In this document: in pieces, positions 21,670-29,146 of the stretch
Layout: every line of letters starts with the position of its first letter
Numbering within the stretch: the first letter of the stretch is position 1
NCBI GenBank assembly: GCA_910587935.1
Contig: CAJUNP010000017.1
Coordinates: forward strand, 1 to 29,330
Reading direction: 5' to 3'
Length of the DNA: 29,330 nucleotides
DNA from: an uncultured Lachnospiraceae bacterium
Lineage (GTDB): Bacteria; Bacillota; Clostridia; Lachnospirales; Lachnospiraceae
Position numbers and translations under genes: made by a program
Notes under the pieces: generated by a model
Seen by the model: only the letters and a program-made list of their open reading frames with translations
Told to the model about the DNA's origin: nothing
Database searches by the model: none

Positions 21670-22448
21670 ATCATTCCCTCCACAATAGTTACTATCATTT
21701 GCTTCATCTCCCTGAATATGAAATCCGATGCCTTAGGCATCATAGCAACCGTAAAAAACATAACCGATAATCCTACCAGCACTTTTAACTGCATACCTAC
21801 CGCAAACATGTTAAGCTGCGGAGAAACTTTTGCCAGAATTCCAAGCACTGCATTCAGCAGCAGCATAACCGCAAAAACAGGAAGACAAATTCTGAATCCT
21901 ATAATAATACTGTCTCCCATAAAACGAATCATGGAAGCTACCAGAGTTTCAGACCTCAAAACGGCCCCGTTAACCGGGATCAGCGTATATGCCTCCGCAA
22001 AGGCTTTCAGGATATACTGATACATTCCCGATACGATTAAAAAAAGCATGATCATATACTGATAAAAATTACCTGAAACGCTCGTGCTTTCTCTTGTAGC
22101 CGGATCAAACAATGTTACCATAGAAAATCCCACTTCCATATCAATAATCGAACCTGCCAAATGGATAATGCTGCTGCAGATATTAGCGGCATACCCAATT
22201 AATATTCCCGTAACGGCTTCCTTCATAATAATCATCGAATACCCGAGTACGGAATCATACTCTAACGCAGGCGCCGGCGTTAAAACATAATACAGTAAAA
22301 CCGAAGTAAAAAAACCAACGCTGATTTTGACCCTTCTCGGCGCATTTGTCATATTATAAAAAGGGGCCGCAAAAATAAAGCAGGTAGTACGCACTAAAAT
22401 CAGAAGAAAATATTCCAAATCCTGCATGGAAAATGAAAAGTCCAACAT
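21666..22448 (-). CDS. fliR: Flagellar export core protein FliR (260 aa)
   Basis: Integral membrane subunit of the FliP5-FliQ4-FliR1 export core. The sequence is nearly all hydrophobic helices (six or so), starting LDFSFSMQDLEYFLLILVRT, with APFYNMTNAPRRVKISVGFF and the conserved GYAANICSSIIHLAGSIIDM region near residues 80-100. ATG 22448 has GGGG and GGG upstream. The stop overlaps the flhB start (GTGA). In some clostridia fliR and flhB are fused; here they are separate. Length is typical. Confidence 0.95.
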   Translation of the reverse strand: MLDFSFSMQDLEYFLLILVRTTCFIFAAPFYNMTNAPRRVKISVGFFTSVLLYYVLTPAPALEYDSVLGYSMIIMKEAVTGILIGYAANICSSIIHLAGSIIDMEVGFSMVTLFDPATRESTSVSGNFYQYMIMLFLIVSGMYQYILKAFAEAYTLIPVNGAVLRSETLVASMIRFMGDSIIIGFRICLPVFAVMLLLNAVLGILAKVSPQLNMFAVGMQLKVLVGLSVMFFTVAMMPKASDFIFREMKQMIVTIVEGMM

Positions 22449-22463
22449 CTACCCAACCCCTGC

Positions 22464-22733
22464 CTATTTCACATAAAAGCTGAAATTAGACCACAAACCT
22501 GTCATAAAATCTGCCATTTCATTCAACATCCAATGTCCCAGCAACATGATGGCAACGAAAACTCCCAAAATCTTGGGTACAAAAGTCAGCGTCTGCTCCT
22601 GAATGGAGGTAACCGTCTGAAAGATACTGATCACAAGACCAATAATCAATGAAACGAGCAACACCGGCGCTGACGTTTTAATAATCAGATATAAAGCTGA
22701 ATTGGCAATTGCCACTACGTCATCTATTGACAT
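22464..22733 (-). CDS. fliQ: Flagellar export core protein FliQ (89 aa)
   Basis: Small two-helix membrane subunit of the export core that wraps FliP-FliR. Helix 1 is about residues 15-38 (YLIIKTSAPVLLVSLIIGLV), and helix 2 about 50-72 (VPKILGVFVAIMLLGHWML). The conserved turn SIFQTVTSIQEQTLTFVPK lies between them. Length 89 equals the family norm. ATG 22733 has AAGGGTG upstream. It sits between fliP and fliR, 15 bases from fliR. Confidence 0.96.
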   Translation of the reverse strand: MSIDDVVAIANSALYLIIKTSAPVLLVSLIIGLVISIFQTVTSIQEQTLTFVPKILGVFVAIMLLGHWMLNEMADFMTGLWSNFSFYVK

Positions 22734-22766
22734 ATTTTACGCACCCTTATCATTCTTTGTCAAACG

Positions 22767-23657
22767 TTAATAAAATGTCTTTACAAGATTACCAATAATC
22801 AAATTCCATCCGTCCGCCAAAATAAAAAGAAGAATTTTGAAGGGCATGGAGATCGTCGTTGGCGGCAGCATCATCATACCCATACTCATCAAAGTCGACG
22901 CCACAACCATATCAATTACAATAAAAGGAATATATATTAAAAAACCAATCTGAAATGCCATTCGCAGCTCTCCTACGATAAAACTCGGCACCAGAACGGA
23001 AAGCGGAATTCCATCTAACGTTCCGTCCCATTCCGTCTGTGAAATCTCCATAAACATTCTCACATCCGACGTCTGCGTCTGACTATACATAAATTGCCGC
23101 AACGGCACCACTGCAGCATGAAATGCCTGTTCCTGGGTAATTTCCCCATTTTCAAACGGAACAATTGCCTCCTCATTAATCGTACTTACCGTCGGCCCCA
23201 TAATAAACAGCGTTAAAAACAATGCAAGGCCAATCAAAACCTGATTAGGAGGCGCCGTCTGCGTATTTAACGCTGCCCGCGTAAAATGCAGAACAATAAT
23301 AATCCTCGTAAAGGAAGTCAGCATTAACAGCAAGGTAGGAGCCAACGCCATTAAGGTCAAAATAATCAAAATCCTTAAATTCCCGTTTAAACTGCCATTC
23401 CCGTTACTGATACTGATATTGAAATCCGTATTGTCTTTATTCAGTTGTCCCTGTCCGTCACCCTCCCCGTCGGTATCGGTTTCGGTATCTGTAGTTATGG
23501 AAGTTCCCGTATTTCCGTCCAGACCAATATTACCCAGCGTACTGGCTGATACTTCCAGTTTTCTGCTGATACACAATATGCCTACCGTAACCAGCAGGCA
23601 TATCAATTTTGCAATCTGAATTCCGGTCAAACGGCTCCGCTTCAAATTTTCGTTCAA
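22767..23657 (-). CDS. fliP: Flagellar export core protein FliP with acidic N-terminal extension (296 aa)
   Basis: Core pore subunit of the export gate. A signal-type hydrophobic helix (about 13-31) is followed by an unusual region (about 38-90) with an Asp/Thr/Gly/Glu-rich run (55-71, TDTETDTDGEGDGQGQ). Then comes the normal FliP body from about residue 93: LRILIILTLMALAPTLL, FTRIIIVLHFTRAALNTQ, GLALFLTLFIMGP and FLIYIPFIVIDMVVASTLMS. The body is standard, and the extra 50-60 residues explain the greater length than B. subtilis FliP. The start is TTG 23657, 9 bases after fliO, with a weak GTAGG site. No better in-frame start precedes the signal helix. Confidence 0.93.
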   Translation of the reverse strand: MNENLKRSRLTGIQIAKLICLLVTVGILCISRKLEVSASTLGNIGLDGNTGTSITTDTETDTDGEGDGQGQLNKDNTDFNISISNGNGSLNGNLRILIILTLMALAPTLLLMLTSFTRIIIVLHFTRAALNTQTAPPNQVLIGLALFLTLFIMGPTVSTINEEAIVPFENGEITQEQAFHAAVVPLRQFMYSQTQTSDVRMFMEISQTEWDGTLDGIPLSVLVPSFIVGELRMAFQIGFLIYIPFIVIDMVVASTLMSMGMMMLPPTTISMPFKILLFILADGWNLIIGNLVKTFY

Positions 23658-23666
23658 TATAAACGC

Positions 23667-24050
23667 CTACTTTTCTTTCGGTTCCTGATTATTTCCAGAA
23701 TTAATTTTCTTTATTTTTTCAAACAGCTCACTAAACCCTGCCTGCTCCACATGACCGGTTTCTCTCATAACAAGCTGTTCCTTCGGCACTTCCGTAAGCA
23801 TTGTAACAGTATCCTTACACACTGCAATTACCAGATACTTCTCTCCGGCTCTGATAATCTGCAGATATTTTCCGGTGCCAATGCGCTGTATCTCCAACAC
23901 ATCCAAATTTCCGTTCCGGTTCTGCTGTTTTTGATACCCGGCAATCCACTTTGTAGTAAACGCGGTAACTGCCAACACCACTGCAAAGAGAACCAGCACC
24001 GTAATAAACTGCGCATAGGAATCCGTACGGCCGGACGCTGCAAGCAACAT
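23667..24050 (-). CDS. fliO: Flagellar biosynthesis protein FliO/FliZ (127 aa)
   Basis: Bitopic protein that helps assemble the FliP ring. A single membrane helix at about residues 14-36 (QFITVLVLFAVVLAVTAFTT) follows a short extracytoplasmic start. The cytoplasmic beta-rich part (about 50-100) has LDVLEIQRIGTGKYLQIIRA and KYLVIAVCKDTVTMLTEVP, typical of FliO. The C-terminus is polar. ATG 24050 overlaps the cheY stop region by a few bases; a TTG at 24059 is also possible. It lies between cheY and fliP as in Bacillus (there called fliZ). Sequence conservation in this family is low, so position adds much to the call. Confidence 0.85.
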   Translation of the reverse strand: MLLAASGRTDSYAQFITVLVLFAVVLAVTAFTTKWIAGYQKQQNRNGNLDVLEIQRIGTGKYLQIIRAGEKYLVIAVCKDTVTMLTEVPKEQLVMRETGHVEQAGFSELFEKIKKINSGNNQEPKEK

Positions 24051-24051
24051 A

Positions 24052-24414
24052 TTAACCAACTACTTTCTTTACAGCCTCAAGCACACGATCCGCCTGGAAA
24101 GGTTTTACAATAAAATCCTTAGCCCCTGCCTGTATCGATTCAATAACCATTGCCTGCTGTCCCATTGCAGAACACATAATTACCAGAGCGGCAGGGTCTG
24201 CAGCCTTGATATTCTTTAAAGCCTGGATTCCGTCCATTTCCGGCATCGTAATATCCATCAGTACAAGATCCGGCTTCAACTCAGCATATTTCTCTACTGC
24301 TTTCGCACCATTTTCAGCTTCTCCAGCCACATTGTAACCGTTCTTTGTCAGGATATCCTTAATCATCATCCTCATGAATGCTGCATCGTCACAAATTAAT
24401 ATATTCTTTGCCAT
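24052..24414 (-). CDS. cheY: Chemotaxis response regulator CheY (120 aa)
   Basis: Single-domain receiver that binds the motor switch when phosphorylated. Acidic pocket D9/D10 (ICDDAAFM), phospho-acceptor D54 (LVLMDITMPEMDG), S82-type position in VIMCSAMGQ and K104 in GAKDFIVKPF are all present. Length 120 is normal. ATG 24414 has AGGAG upstream. It sits between fliY and fliO, the order found in B. subtilis. Its phosphatases CheC and FliY and its kinase CheA are encoded in this operon. Confidence 0.97.
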   Translation of the reverse strand: MAKNILICDDAAFMRMMIKDILTKNGYNVAGEAENGAKAVEKYAELKPDLVLMDITMPEMDGIQALKNIKAADPAALVIMCSAMGQQAMVIESIQAGAKDFIVKPFQADRVLEAVKKVVG

Positions 24415-24437
24415 AGTTATCCACTCCTATTTGTGTT

Positions 24438-25661
24438 CTATTTGATAATTTCTGTTACTCTTACGCCGAAGCTTTCTTCAATAACAACAACCTCGCCTTT
24501 TGCTACAAACTTGCCGTTCACAAGGACATCCACCGGTTCACCGGCAATTTTATCAAGCTCTATAATCGTACCCGGAGCAAAATCTAAAATCTCGGAAATT
24601 GCCTTCGTGGTACGTCCCAGCTCTACGGTCACTCCTAACGGCACATCCATGATTAAACCGATATTTTCCTGACCTGGAACGGAAGCATACCCGCCCGTAA
24701 AATTCTGGAATTGAGCCGGTTGAACATTTACATTCGGCATTTGCTGCGGCATCCCCATCTGGGGCATCATCGGCATTTGCTGCGGCATTCCCATCTGCGG
24801 CATCATTTGCATCTGCTGCGGCATTCCCATTTGCGGCATCATTTGCATCTGCTGCGGCATTCCCATCTGCGGCATCTCCACCGGTGACGCTGCCTGGGAC
24901 TGTGAAGGAGCTGGAGCTGGAGCAGGCGCCGGTGTTGGCTCCGGTTCCGCCATCTGTGTTCCCATAAAAGTATCTACGACCGTCTTCGCAAAATCTACCG
25001 GATACAACTGCATCAGCGTACTGTCTACCAAATCATCGATCTGCAATCGAAAAGAAACTTTGACAAATGTTCCTCCCAGGAACTCTGCAATCTCTCCGCC
25101 ATCTGAAATGGTGGCCAAATCTCTTAACGTTGCATCTGGCGGACTGATATCGATAACGGTTCCAAGCATGGTAGAAAGCGACGTTGCCGCAGAACCCATC
25201 ATCTGATTCATAGCCTCCGCTATAGCGCTTAAGTGCAATTCGCCAAGCTCACCATCGGTATTAGTACCGTCTCCTCCCATCATCAAGTCCGTAATTACCT
25301 TAACATCATGCTCTTTTAAGATGAGAATATTGCTTCCTGCCAATCCGACCGTATACTTGATCAAGATAAACACGCAGGGTCTTTCATAATCTAACAATAC
25401 GTTACTCCATCGCGCCATCTGAACCATCGGTGTAGTAATATTAACCTTTCGGTTAACAAGCGAATAGAGCGTTGTTGCGGAAGTTCCCATACTGATGTTT
25501 GCGACCTCGCCAATGGCATCTTTTTCCACATCCGTCAGCAGTTCTTCTGCCTCCATCCCCGTATCCGAGACTTCCTGAGTATCGCTCTCGTCTGAACCTC
25601 CACCTATATCTATGCCGTTCAGCAGGGCATTTATCTCATCTTGGGATAACATTCCATCCAT
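24438..25661 (-). CDS. fliY: Flagellar switch protein/CheY-P phosphatase FliY (407 aa)
   Basis: C-ring protein combining a CheY-P binding N-terminus, a CheC-like phosphatase domain and a FliN-type SpoA domain. Residues 4-16 (MLSQDEINALLNG) resemble the FliM N-terminal peptide. Phosphatase motifs are D48-E52-N55-G59 and S145-E149-N152-G156. A flexible Pro/Ala/Met/Gln-rich linker (about 237-325) contains four 12-residue repeats at 263-310. The C-terminal SpoA domain is at about 333-407 (IMDVPLGVTVELGRTTKAI, IIELDKIAGEPVDVLVNG). ATG 25661 with GGGGAG lies 3 bases after fliM. It works as in Bacillus: switch component and signal terminator in one protein. Confidence 0.95.
   Translation of the reverse strand: MDGMLSQDEINALLNGIDIGGGSDESDTQEVSDTGMEAEELLTDVEKDAIGEVANISMGTSATTLYSLVNRKVNITTPMVQMARWSNVLLDYERPCVFILIKYTVGLAGSNILILKEHDVKVITDLMMGGDGTNTDGELGELHLSAIAEAMNQMMGSAATSLSTMLGTVIDISPPDATLRDLATISDGGEIAEFLGGTFVKVSFRLQIDDLVDSTLMQLYPVDFAKTVVDTFMGTQMAEPEPTPAPAPAPAPSQSQAASPVEMPQMGMPQQMQMMPQMGMPQQMQMMPQMGMPQQMPMMPQMGMPQQMPNVNVQPAQFQNFTGGYASVPGQENIGLIMDVPLGVTVELGRTTKAISEILDFAPGTIIELDKIAGEPVDVLVNGKFVAKGEVVVIEESFGVRVTEIIK
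24732..24875 (-). repeat. Four-copy 36-bp minisatellite in fliY
   Basis: 144 bases equal exactly four 36-bp units, read as MPQMGMPQQMQM, MPQMGMPQQMQM, MPQMGMPQQMPM and MPQMGMPQQMPN. DNA copies are nearly identical. Changes of copy number would keep the reading frame and alter only the linker length of FliY. Confidence 0.85.
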
Positions 25662-25664
25662 GTT

Positions 25665-26645
25665 TTACTCCCCCTCTCTGATTACCGAGGTAACCTGAAT
25701 TGCATAATGCTCATCATTTGCCCCCGGCATCGCGGTGAATTTCTTAATATTTCCTACGTAAACATTTAATTCAGAGTCTACTTTTGTATCTAAACGAATC
25801 ACATCCCCGATCTGAAGTTCCAAAAATTCATTAACGGAGACTGAGCACTCTCCCAGTATTGCTTTCACCGGTACGTCCACACGGCGAAGCAGGGCCTCTA
25901 TAAATCCGTCATAATCCGTCTCATCATCACTCTGCATATTAGAAAACCAGTATTTGGTGTTCAATCTGTCCATGATAGACTCTAATGTAAAAAACGGAAG
26001 ACAGACATTCATAAAACCTTCAATGTCACCAATCTTCAAGTTCAGGGTAACAATTGCTATCATATCGTTTGGAGCTATCACCTGTGCAAATTGAGGATTT
26101 GTCTCTAACCGCTCCAGTACAGGATCTATTTCTATTACATTCTTCCATGGATCCCGCAGCAACTGCACACTGACTACCATCAGCTTTTCCACAATATTCA
26201 ATTCTATCTCGGAAAATTCCCTGCTTTTTTCCAGAGGCGTTCCTTCTCCCCCCAGCATGCGGTCAATCATGGCATATCCAAGGTTTGTCGATAATTCCAA
26301 AATAATCGTTCCATTCAATGGATGAAAATTGGTAATTCCCAATATACTGGGATTCCCCAATGCATTGGTAAATTCGGAAAAAGTAACCGTTTCCGAACTG
26401 GCAACACTGATTGTTACATTTTTTCTTAAATAAATCGGGAAATTTGTTGACAACAAACGTCCATAATGTTCAAAAATTATTTCCAGGGTACGAAGATGCT
26501 CTTTTGAGAACTTTGCAGGCCTTTCAAAATCATAATTTTTAACCTGCTTTTCATTCCGGTTCTCCATGTTATCCACATCTAATTCACCGGTGCTTAACGC
26601 GGCCAGTAAATTATCTATTTCATTTTGCGATAATACTTCGCCCAC
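25665..26645 (-). CDS. fliM: Flagellar motor switch protein FliM (326 aa)
   Basis: Middle C-ring protein that binds CheY-P and FliG. The N-terminal CheY-binding peptide GEVLSQNEIDNLLAAL (residues 2-17) is followed by a linker and the CheC-like middle domain (about 45-235, with RPAKFSKEHLRTLEIIFEHY near its start). The C-terminal SpoA domain is at about 245-326 (VPVKAILGECSVSVNEFLEL). The GGAGGTG ribosome site precedes GTG 26645 by 8 bases. The longer frame start at GTG 26654 lies inside the ribosome site and is not favoured. The stop is 3 bases before fliY. Confidence 0.94.
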   Translation of the reverse strand: MGEVLSQNEIDNLLAALSTGELDVDNMENRNEKQVKNYDFERPAKFSKEHLRTLEIIFEHYGRLLSTNFPIYLRKNVTISVASSETVTFSEFTNALGNPSILGITNFHPLNGTIILELSTNLGYAMIDRMLGGEGTPLEKSREFSEIELNIVEKLMVVSVQLLRDPWKNVIEIDPVLERLETNPQFAQVIAPNDMIAIVTLNLKIGDIEGFMNVCLPFFTLESIMDRLNTKYWFSNMQSDDETDYDGFIEALLRRVDVPVKAILGECSVSVNEFLELQIGDVIRLDTKVDSELNVYVGNIKKFTAMPGANDEHYAIQVTSVIREGE

Positions 26646-26688
26646 ATCCTTCACCTCCTTTTAAGATTTGTACTCTTATAATCAGAGG

Positions 26689-27207
26689 TTACTGATACAT
26701 AAAATCAATGAAATTAACCTTGAAAATAAATTCGGAATCGTACATTTCCTGAATCTGTTTCAAAATTTCCTGCGCTGCCGCCTCGTTATTATCGGCCCTT
26801 AAATCCTCTAACGCATAATTGCTGATTACATTGTATACGCAGGATTTTAACAGGTCTGCCTGTTCTTCCATCTTCTCACCGTACTTTTTATATCCTTTGT
26901 CCTTGCTGTTCATGGAAAAAGAAACGCCAGTGATAAAATAGTGAGTTTTGCCATCGCCGGTATCCTTCAATGTAATGTTAAGCTGATCTGCAAAACGGTA
27001 TGTTTCTATGTCCGCAATCGGTACTTCTACCGCTTCCTGTTCAGCCGCCGGGTCTGAAAAGTCCAACGCCAATGCGGATGCGATATCTCCCACCAGTCTG
27101 GAAGTCTTTTGATTTACGCTCATAACACTGAACATCATAACCGCCGTCAACACAAGATTTACTACCAACAACGCCAGAATAATAACAGATATAAGATTTT
27201 TCTTCAT
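26689..27207 (-). CDS. fliL: Flagellar basal body-associated protein FliL (172 aa)
   Basis: Single-pass membrane protein linked to stator function. A short cytoplasmic start (MKKNL) leads to one membrane helix (about 5-28, VIILALLVVNLVLTAVMMF). The extracellular FliL domain spans about 60-172 (FADQLNITLKDTGDGKTHY, LKSCVYNVISNYALEDLRAD, EFIFKVNFIDFMYQ). Family identity is weak in sequence but the layout and position between motB and fliM fit. Relatives form a ring around the stator and affect torque and ion flow. ATG 27207 has AGGAG upstream. Confidence 0.9.
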   Translation of the reverse strand: MKKNLISVIILALLVVNLVLTAVMMFSVMSVNQKTSRLVGDIASALALDFSDPAAEQEAVEVPIADIETYRFADQLNITLKDTGDGKTHYFITGVSFSMNSKDKGYKKYGEKMEEQADLLKSCVYNVISNYALEDLRADNNEAAAQEILKQIQEMYDSEFIFKVNFIDFMYQ

Positions 27208-27263
27208 GGTTTATACTCCTGCCGGTCCGACCAGGCCAGACCTTTCTCACTTATATAATATAG

Positions 27264-28094
27264 TTAATAATAACTTAATTCATGATAAATACGAATCTCT
27301 ACGCGACGATTCGCCGCCCTCCCCTCGGGCGTGGAATTATCTGCTACCGGAACATACTCACCTCTGCCCGAAGTCTTAATATTCGCGGGATTCAAATTAG
27401 TATTATCTACAAAATAATCAAAAACTGATAACGCACGGGCACTGCTTAATTCATTATTATTTGCATAACGGCTGCTGTTGATCGGCACGTTATCCGTATG
27501 TCCTTCGATCTCAATCGTGTTCGCCGCATATTTTTCAAGAATAATCCCAACATTGCCGAGTATTGGGAGTACGTCCCGTTTCAGTTCCGCCTGCCCGGAA
27601 TCAAAAAGAATCGCCCCGTTCAAAGTTAGCTGAACATACTGTGAAGTAAACTGAACGTCAATTTTCCCTGTAAGATTAGTTTCATCTACAACTTCCTGTA
27701 CCTGTTCCGCCAACTGCTCGGATCGCTCAATCCGCTTCTGCTCCATCTTCTCAGCCAGATCCTCTGTTTCGCTTTGCTCATCATCAAAGTCGTCGGTTAC
27801 ATCGGAATCATCTGCAGTACGCCCGGTACTGTTAATATATTCATCCAACTCATTCAGCTGACTGACTCCGTTACTGATTAAAATCCCGTCTCCTATGGCT
27901 GTCGCGCCACCGTCAAAAACACTGAACTGGCTTGAAAAAGAAGCGGCAATTTTCTCAAATTCTTCCACATCAATCTTAGACATGGAAAAAAGCAACACAA
28001 AGAAACAAAGAAGAAGATTCATTAAATCTCCGAAGGTTGCCATCCATGCCGGGGACCCCGGTGGCGGCGTATCCTCTTTCCGCTTCTTAGCCAT
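27264..28094 (-). CDS. motB: Stator protein MotB, PomB/MotS-like (276 aa)
   Basis: Stator subunit with one membrane helix and a peptidoglycan-binding OmpA domain. The ion-binding Asp is D23 in WMATFGDLMNLLLCFFVLL; the helix, including a PPPGSPAW lead-in and LCFFVLLFSMS, resembles sodium-type PomB/MotS more than proton MotB. The linker (about 60-140) is acidic and coiled. The OmpA-like domain (about 150-270) contains GHTDNVPI and NNELSSARALSVFDYF. The longer frame starts at 28112, but ATG 28094 with GGAGGTG 6 bases upstream is clearly used, overlapping the motA end by 8 bases. It pairs with motA. Confidence 0.95.
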   Translation of the reverse strand: MAKKRKEDTPPPGSPAWMATFGDLMNLLLCFFVLLFSMSKIDVEEFEKIAASFSSQFSVFDGGATAIGDGILISNGVSQLNELDEYINSTGRTADDSDVTDDFDDEQSETEDLAEKMEQKRIERSEQLAEQVQEVVDETNLTGKIDVQFTSQYVQLTLNGAILFDSGQAELKRDVLPILGNVGIILEKYAANTIEIEGHTDNVPINSSRYANNNELSSARALSVFDYFVDNTNLNPANIKTSGRGEYVPVADNSTPEGRAANRRVEIRIYHELSYY

Positions 28095-28878
28095 CAGTCT
28101 CACCTCCGTCATCCGCCGTTATCCGATCTGTCGGTGACAGGAAGGACTTCAATTTTTCTTCAATGACTCTTGGATTCTCCCCTGCCTGAATGGAAAGCAG
28201 ACCTTCAATCATAATCTCTTTTTCCATAATTTCTTTTTCGTTGTTAGACTTGAGCTTGCTCGCTACCGGAGCGCATATCCAGTTTGCAAGCAGTGAACCA
28301 TACAAGGTAGTAATCAAGGCAGTTGACATAGACGGACCGATGGAATCGGGATCGCTCATATTCTGAAGCATGTTAACAAGTCCGACCAAAGTACCGATCA
28401 TACCCCACGCAGGACCCATACTGCCAACGCTCTCCCAGAAACTGATCTTGGATTTATGACGTCCTTCCACACTGATCAGCTCTGTCTCCATAATAGCCCG
28501 AACCAGTTCCGGATCTGTTCCGTCTACAATCAATAAAATACCTTTTTTCAGGAATTCATCATCCAAGTCTGTCGCCGCCTCTTCCAGAGAAAGCAGACCT
28601 TCTTTTCTTGCAATGTTAGAAAGATCAATAATTTTCTTGATCATCTCCGACGTATTTACTGCCGGAATCTTGAAAATCAATGCAAAACTTTTAAGACCAG
28701 CCACAAAATCCTGCAAGGTATAGGACGCCAGAATCGCGGCAAAAGAACCGCCAAAAGTAATTACCATTGAAGGAATATGAATATAACTTCCTGCCGAACT
28801 TATGCCTCCGCTGGTAATGATTCCGAAAACCACCATTCCAAAGCATATAACTAATCCTAAAATCGATGCTATATCCAC
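28087..28878 (-). CDS. motA: Stator protein MotA, PomA/MotP-like (263 aa)
   Basis: Four-helix stator subunit that, with MotB, conducts ions and pushes on FliG. Helices 1-2 lie at about residues 3-50 (ASILGLVICFGMVVFG and YIHIPSMVITFGGSFAAILA). The cytoplasmic loop is at about 55-150 (SNIARKEGLLSLEEAATDLDD is conserved). Helices 3-4 are near 155-215 (GPAWGMIGTLVGLVNML, ALITTLYGSLLANWICAPV). The threonines in GMIGTLVG and ALITTLYG are those of sodium-type PomA/MotP. The start is GTG 28878 with GGGTGA upstream. It is 23 bases after flbD and overlaps motB. Confidence 0.95.
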   Translation of the reverse strand: MDIASILGLVICFGMVVFGIITSGGISSAGSYIHIPSMVITFGGSFAAILASYTLQDFVAGLKSFALIFKIPAVNTSEMIKKIIDLSNIARKEGLLSLEEAATDLDDEFLKKGILLIVDGTDPELVRAIMETELISVEGRHKSKISFWESVGSMGPAWGMIGTLVGLVNMLQNMSDPDSIGPSMSTALITTLYGSLLANWICAPVASKLKSNNEKEIMEKEIMIEGLLSIQAGENPRVIEEKLKSFLSPTDRITADDGGETDG

Positions 28879-28901
28879 GAAACTTCACCCGACTTTCTGC
28901 A

Positions 28902-29087
28902 TTAATCTGCAAAAATTTCCTTTCTATACGATTTTACTAAATTTTTTACCTCTTGTCTACTTTCTTTTACAATTATTTTTTTACCGGTTGTTAATGAAAT
29001 GACTGTATCCGGCGTTTCTTCTGCTGTTTCCATCAAATCCGGATTCACTAAAATTTTTTGTCCGTTGATTTTGGTTACTTCTACCAT
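28902..29087 (-). CDS. flbD: FlbD/SwrD family flagellar protein (61 aa)
   Basis: Small soluble protein following flgE in many Firmicutes flagellar operons. The sequence MVEVTKINGQKILVNPDLME, then VISLTTGKKIIVKES and VKNLVKSYRKEI, matches the FlbD family (SwrD in B. subtilis, needed for motor power during swarming). It is not the Caulobacter regulator of the same name. ATG 29087 is preceded by AGGGGG. A 12-bp hairpin (29106-29133) lies between it and flgE. It is followed by the stator genes motA and motB, which fits a role in stator function. Confidence 0.92.
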   Translation of the reverse strand: MVEVTKINGQKILVNPDLMETAEETPDTVISLTTGKKIIVKESRQEVKNLVKSYRKEIFAD

Positions 29088-29105
29088 TTTACCCCCTACA
29101 ACCTT

Positions 29106-29133
29106 ACAAGGGTGTTCGAAAGAACACCCTTGT
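29106..29133 (-). repeat. Perfect 12-bp stem-loop between flgE and flbD
   Basis: ACAAGGGTGTTC (29106-29117) and GAACACCCTTGT (29122-29133) flank a 4-base loop (GAAA on plus, TTTC on minus). It starts 13 bases after the flgE stop. No T-run follows on the minus strand, so it is more likely a transcript-stability, processing or partial-termination element than a strong terminator. Confidence 0.7.
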
Positions 29134-29146
29134 TAAAAATTCTAAA

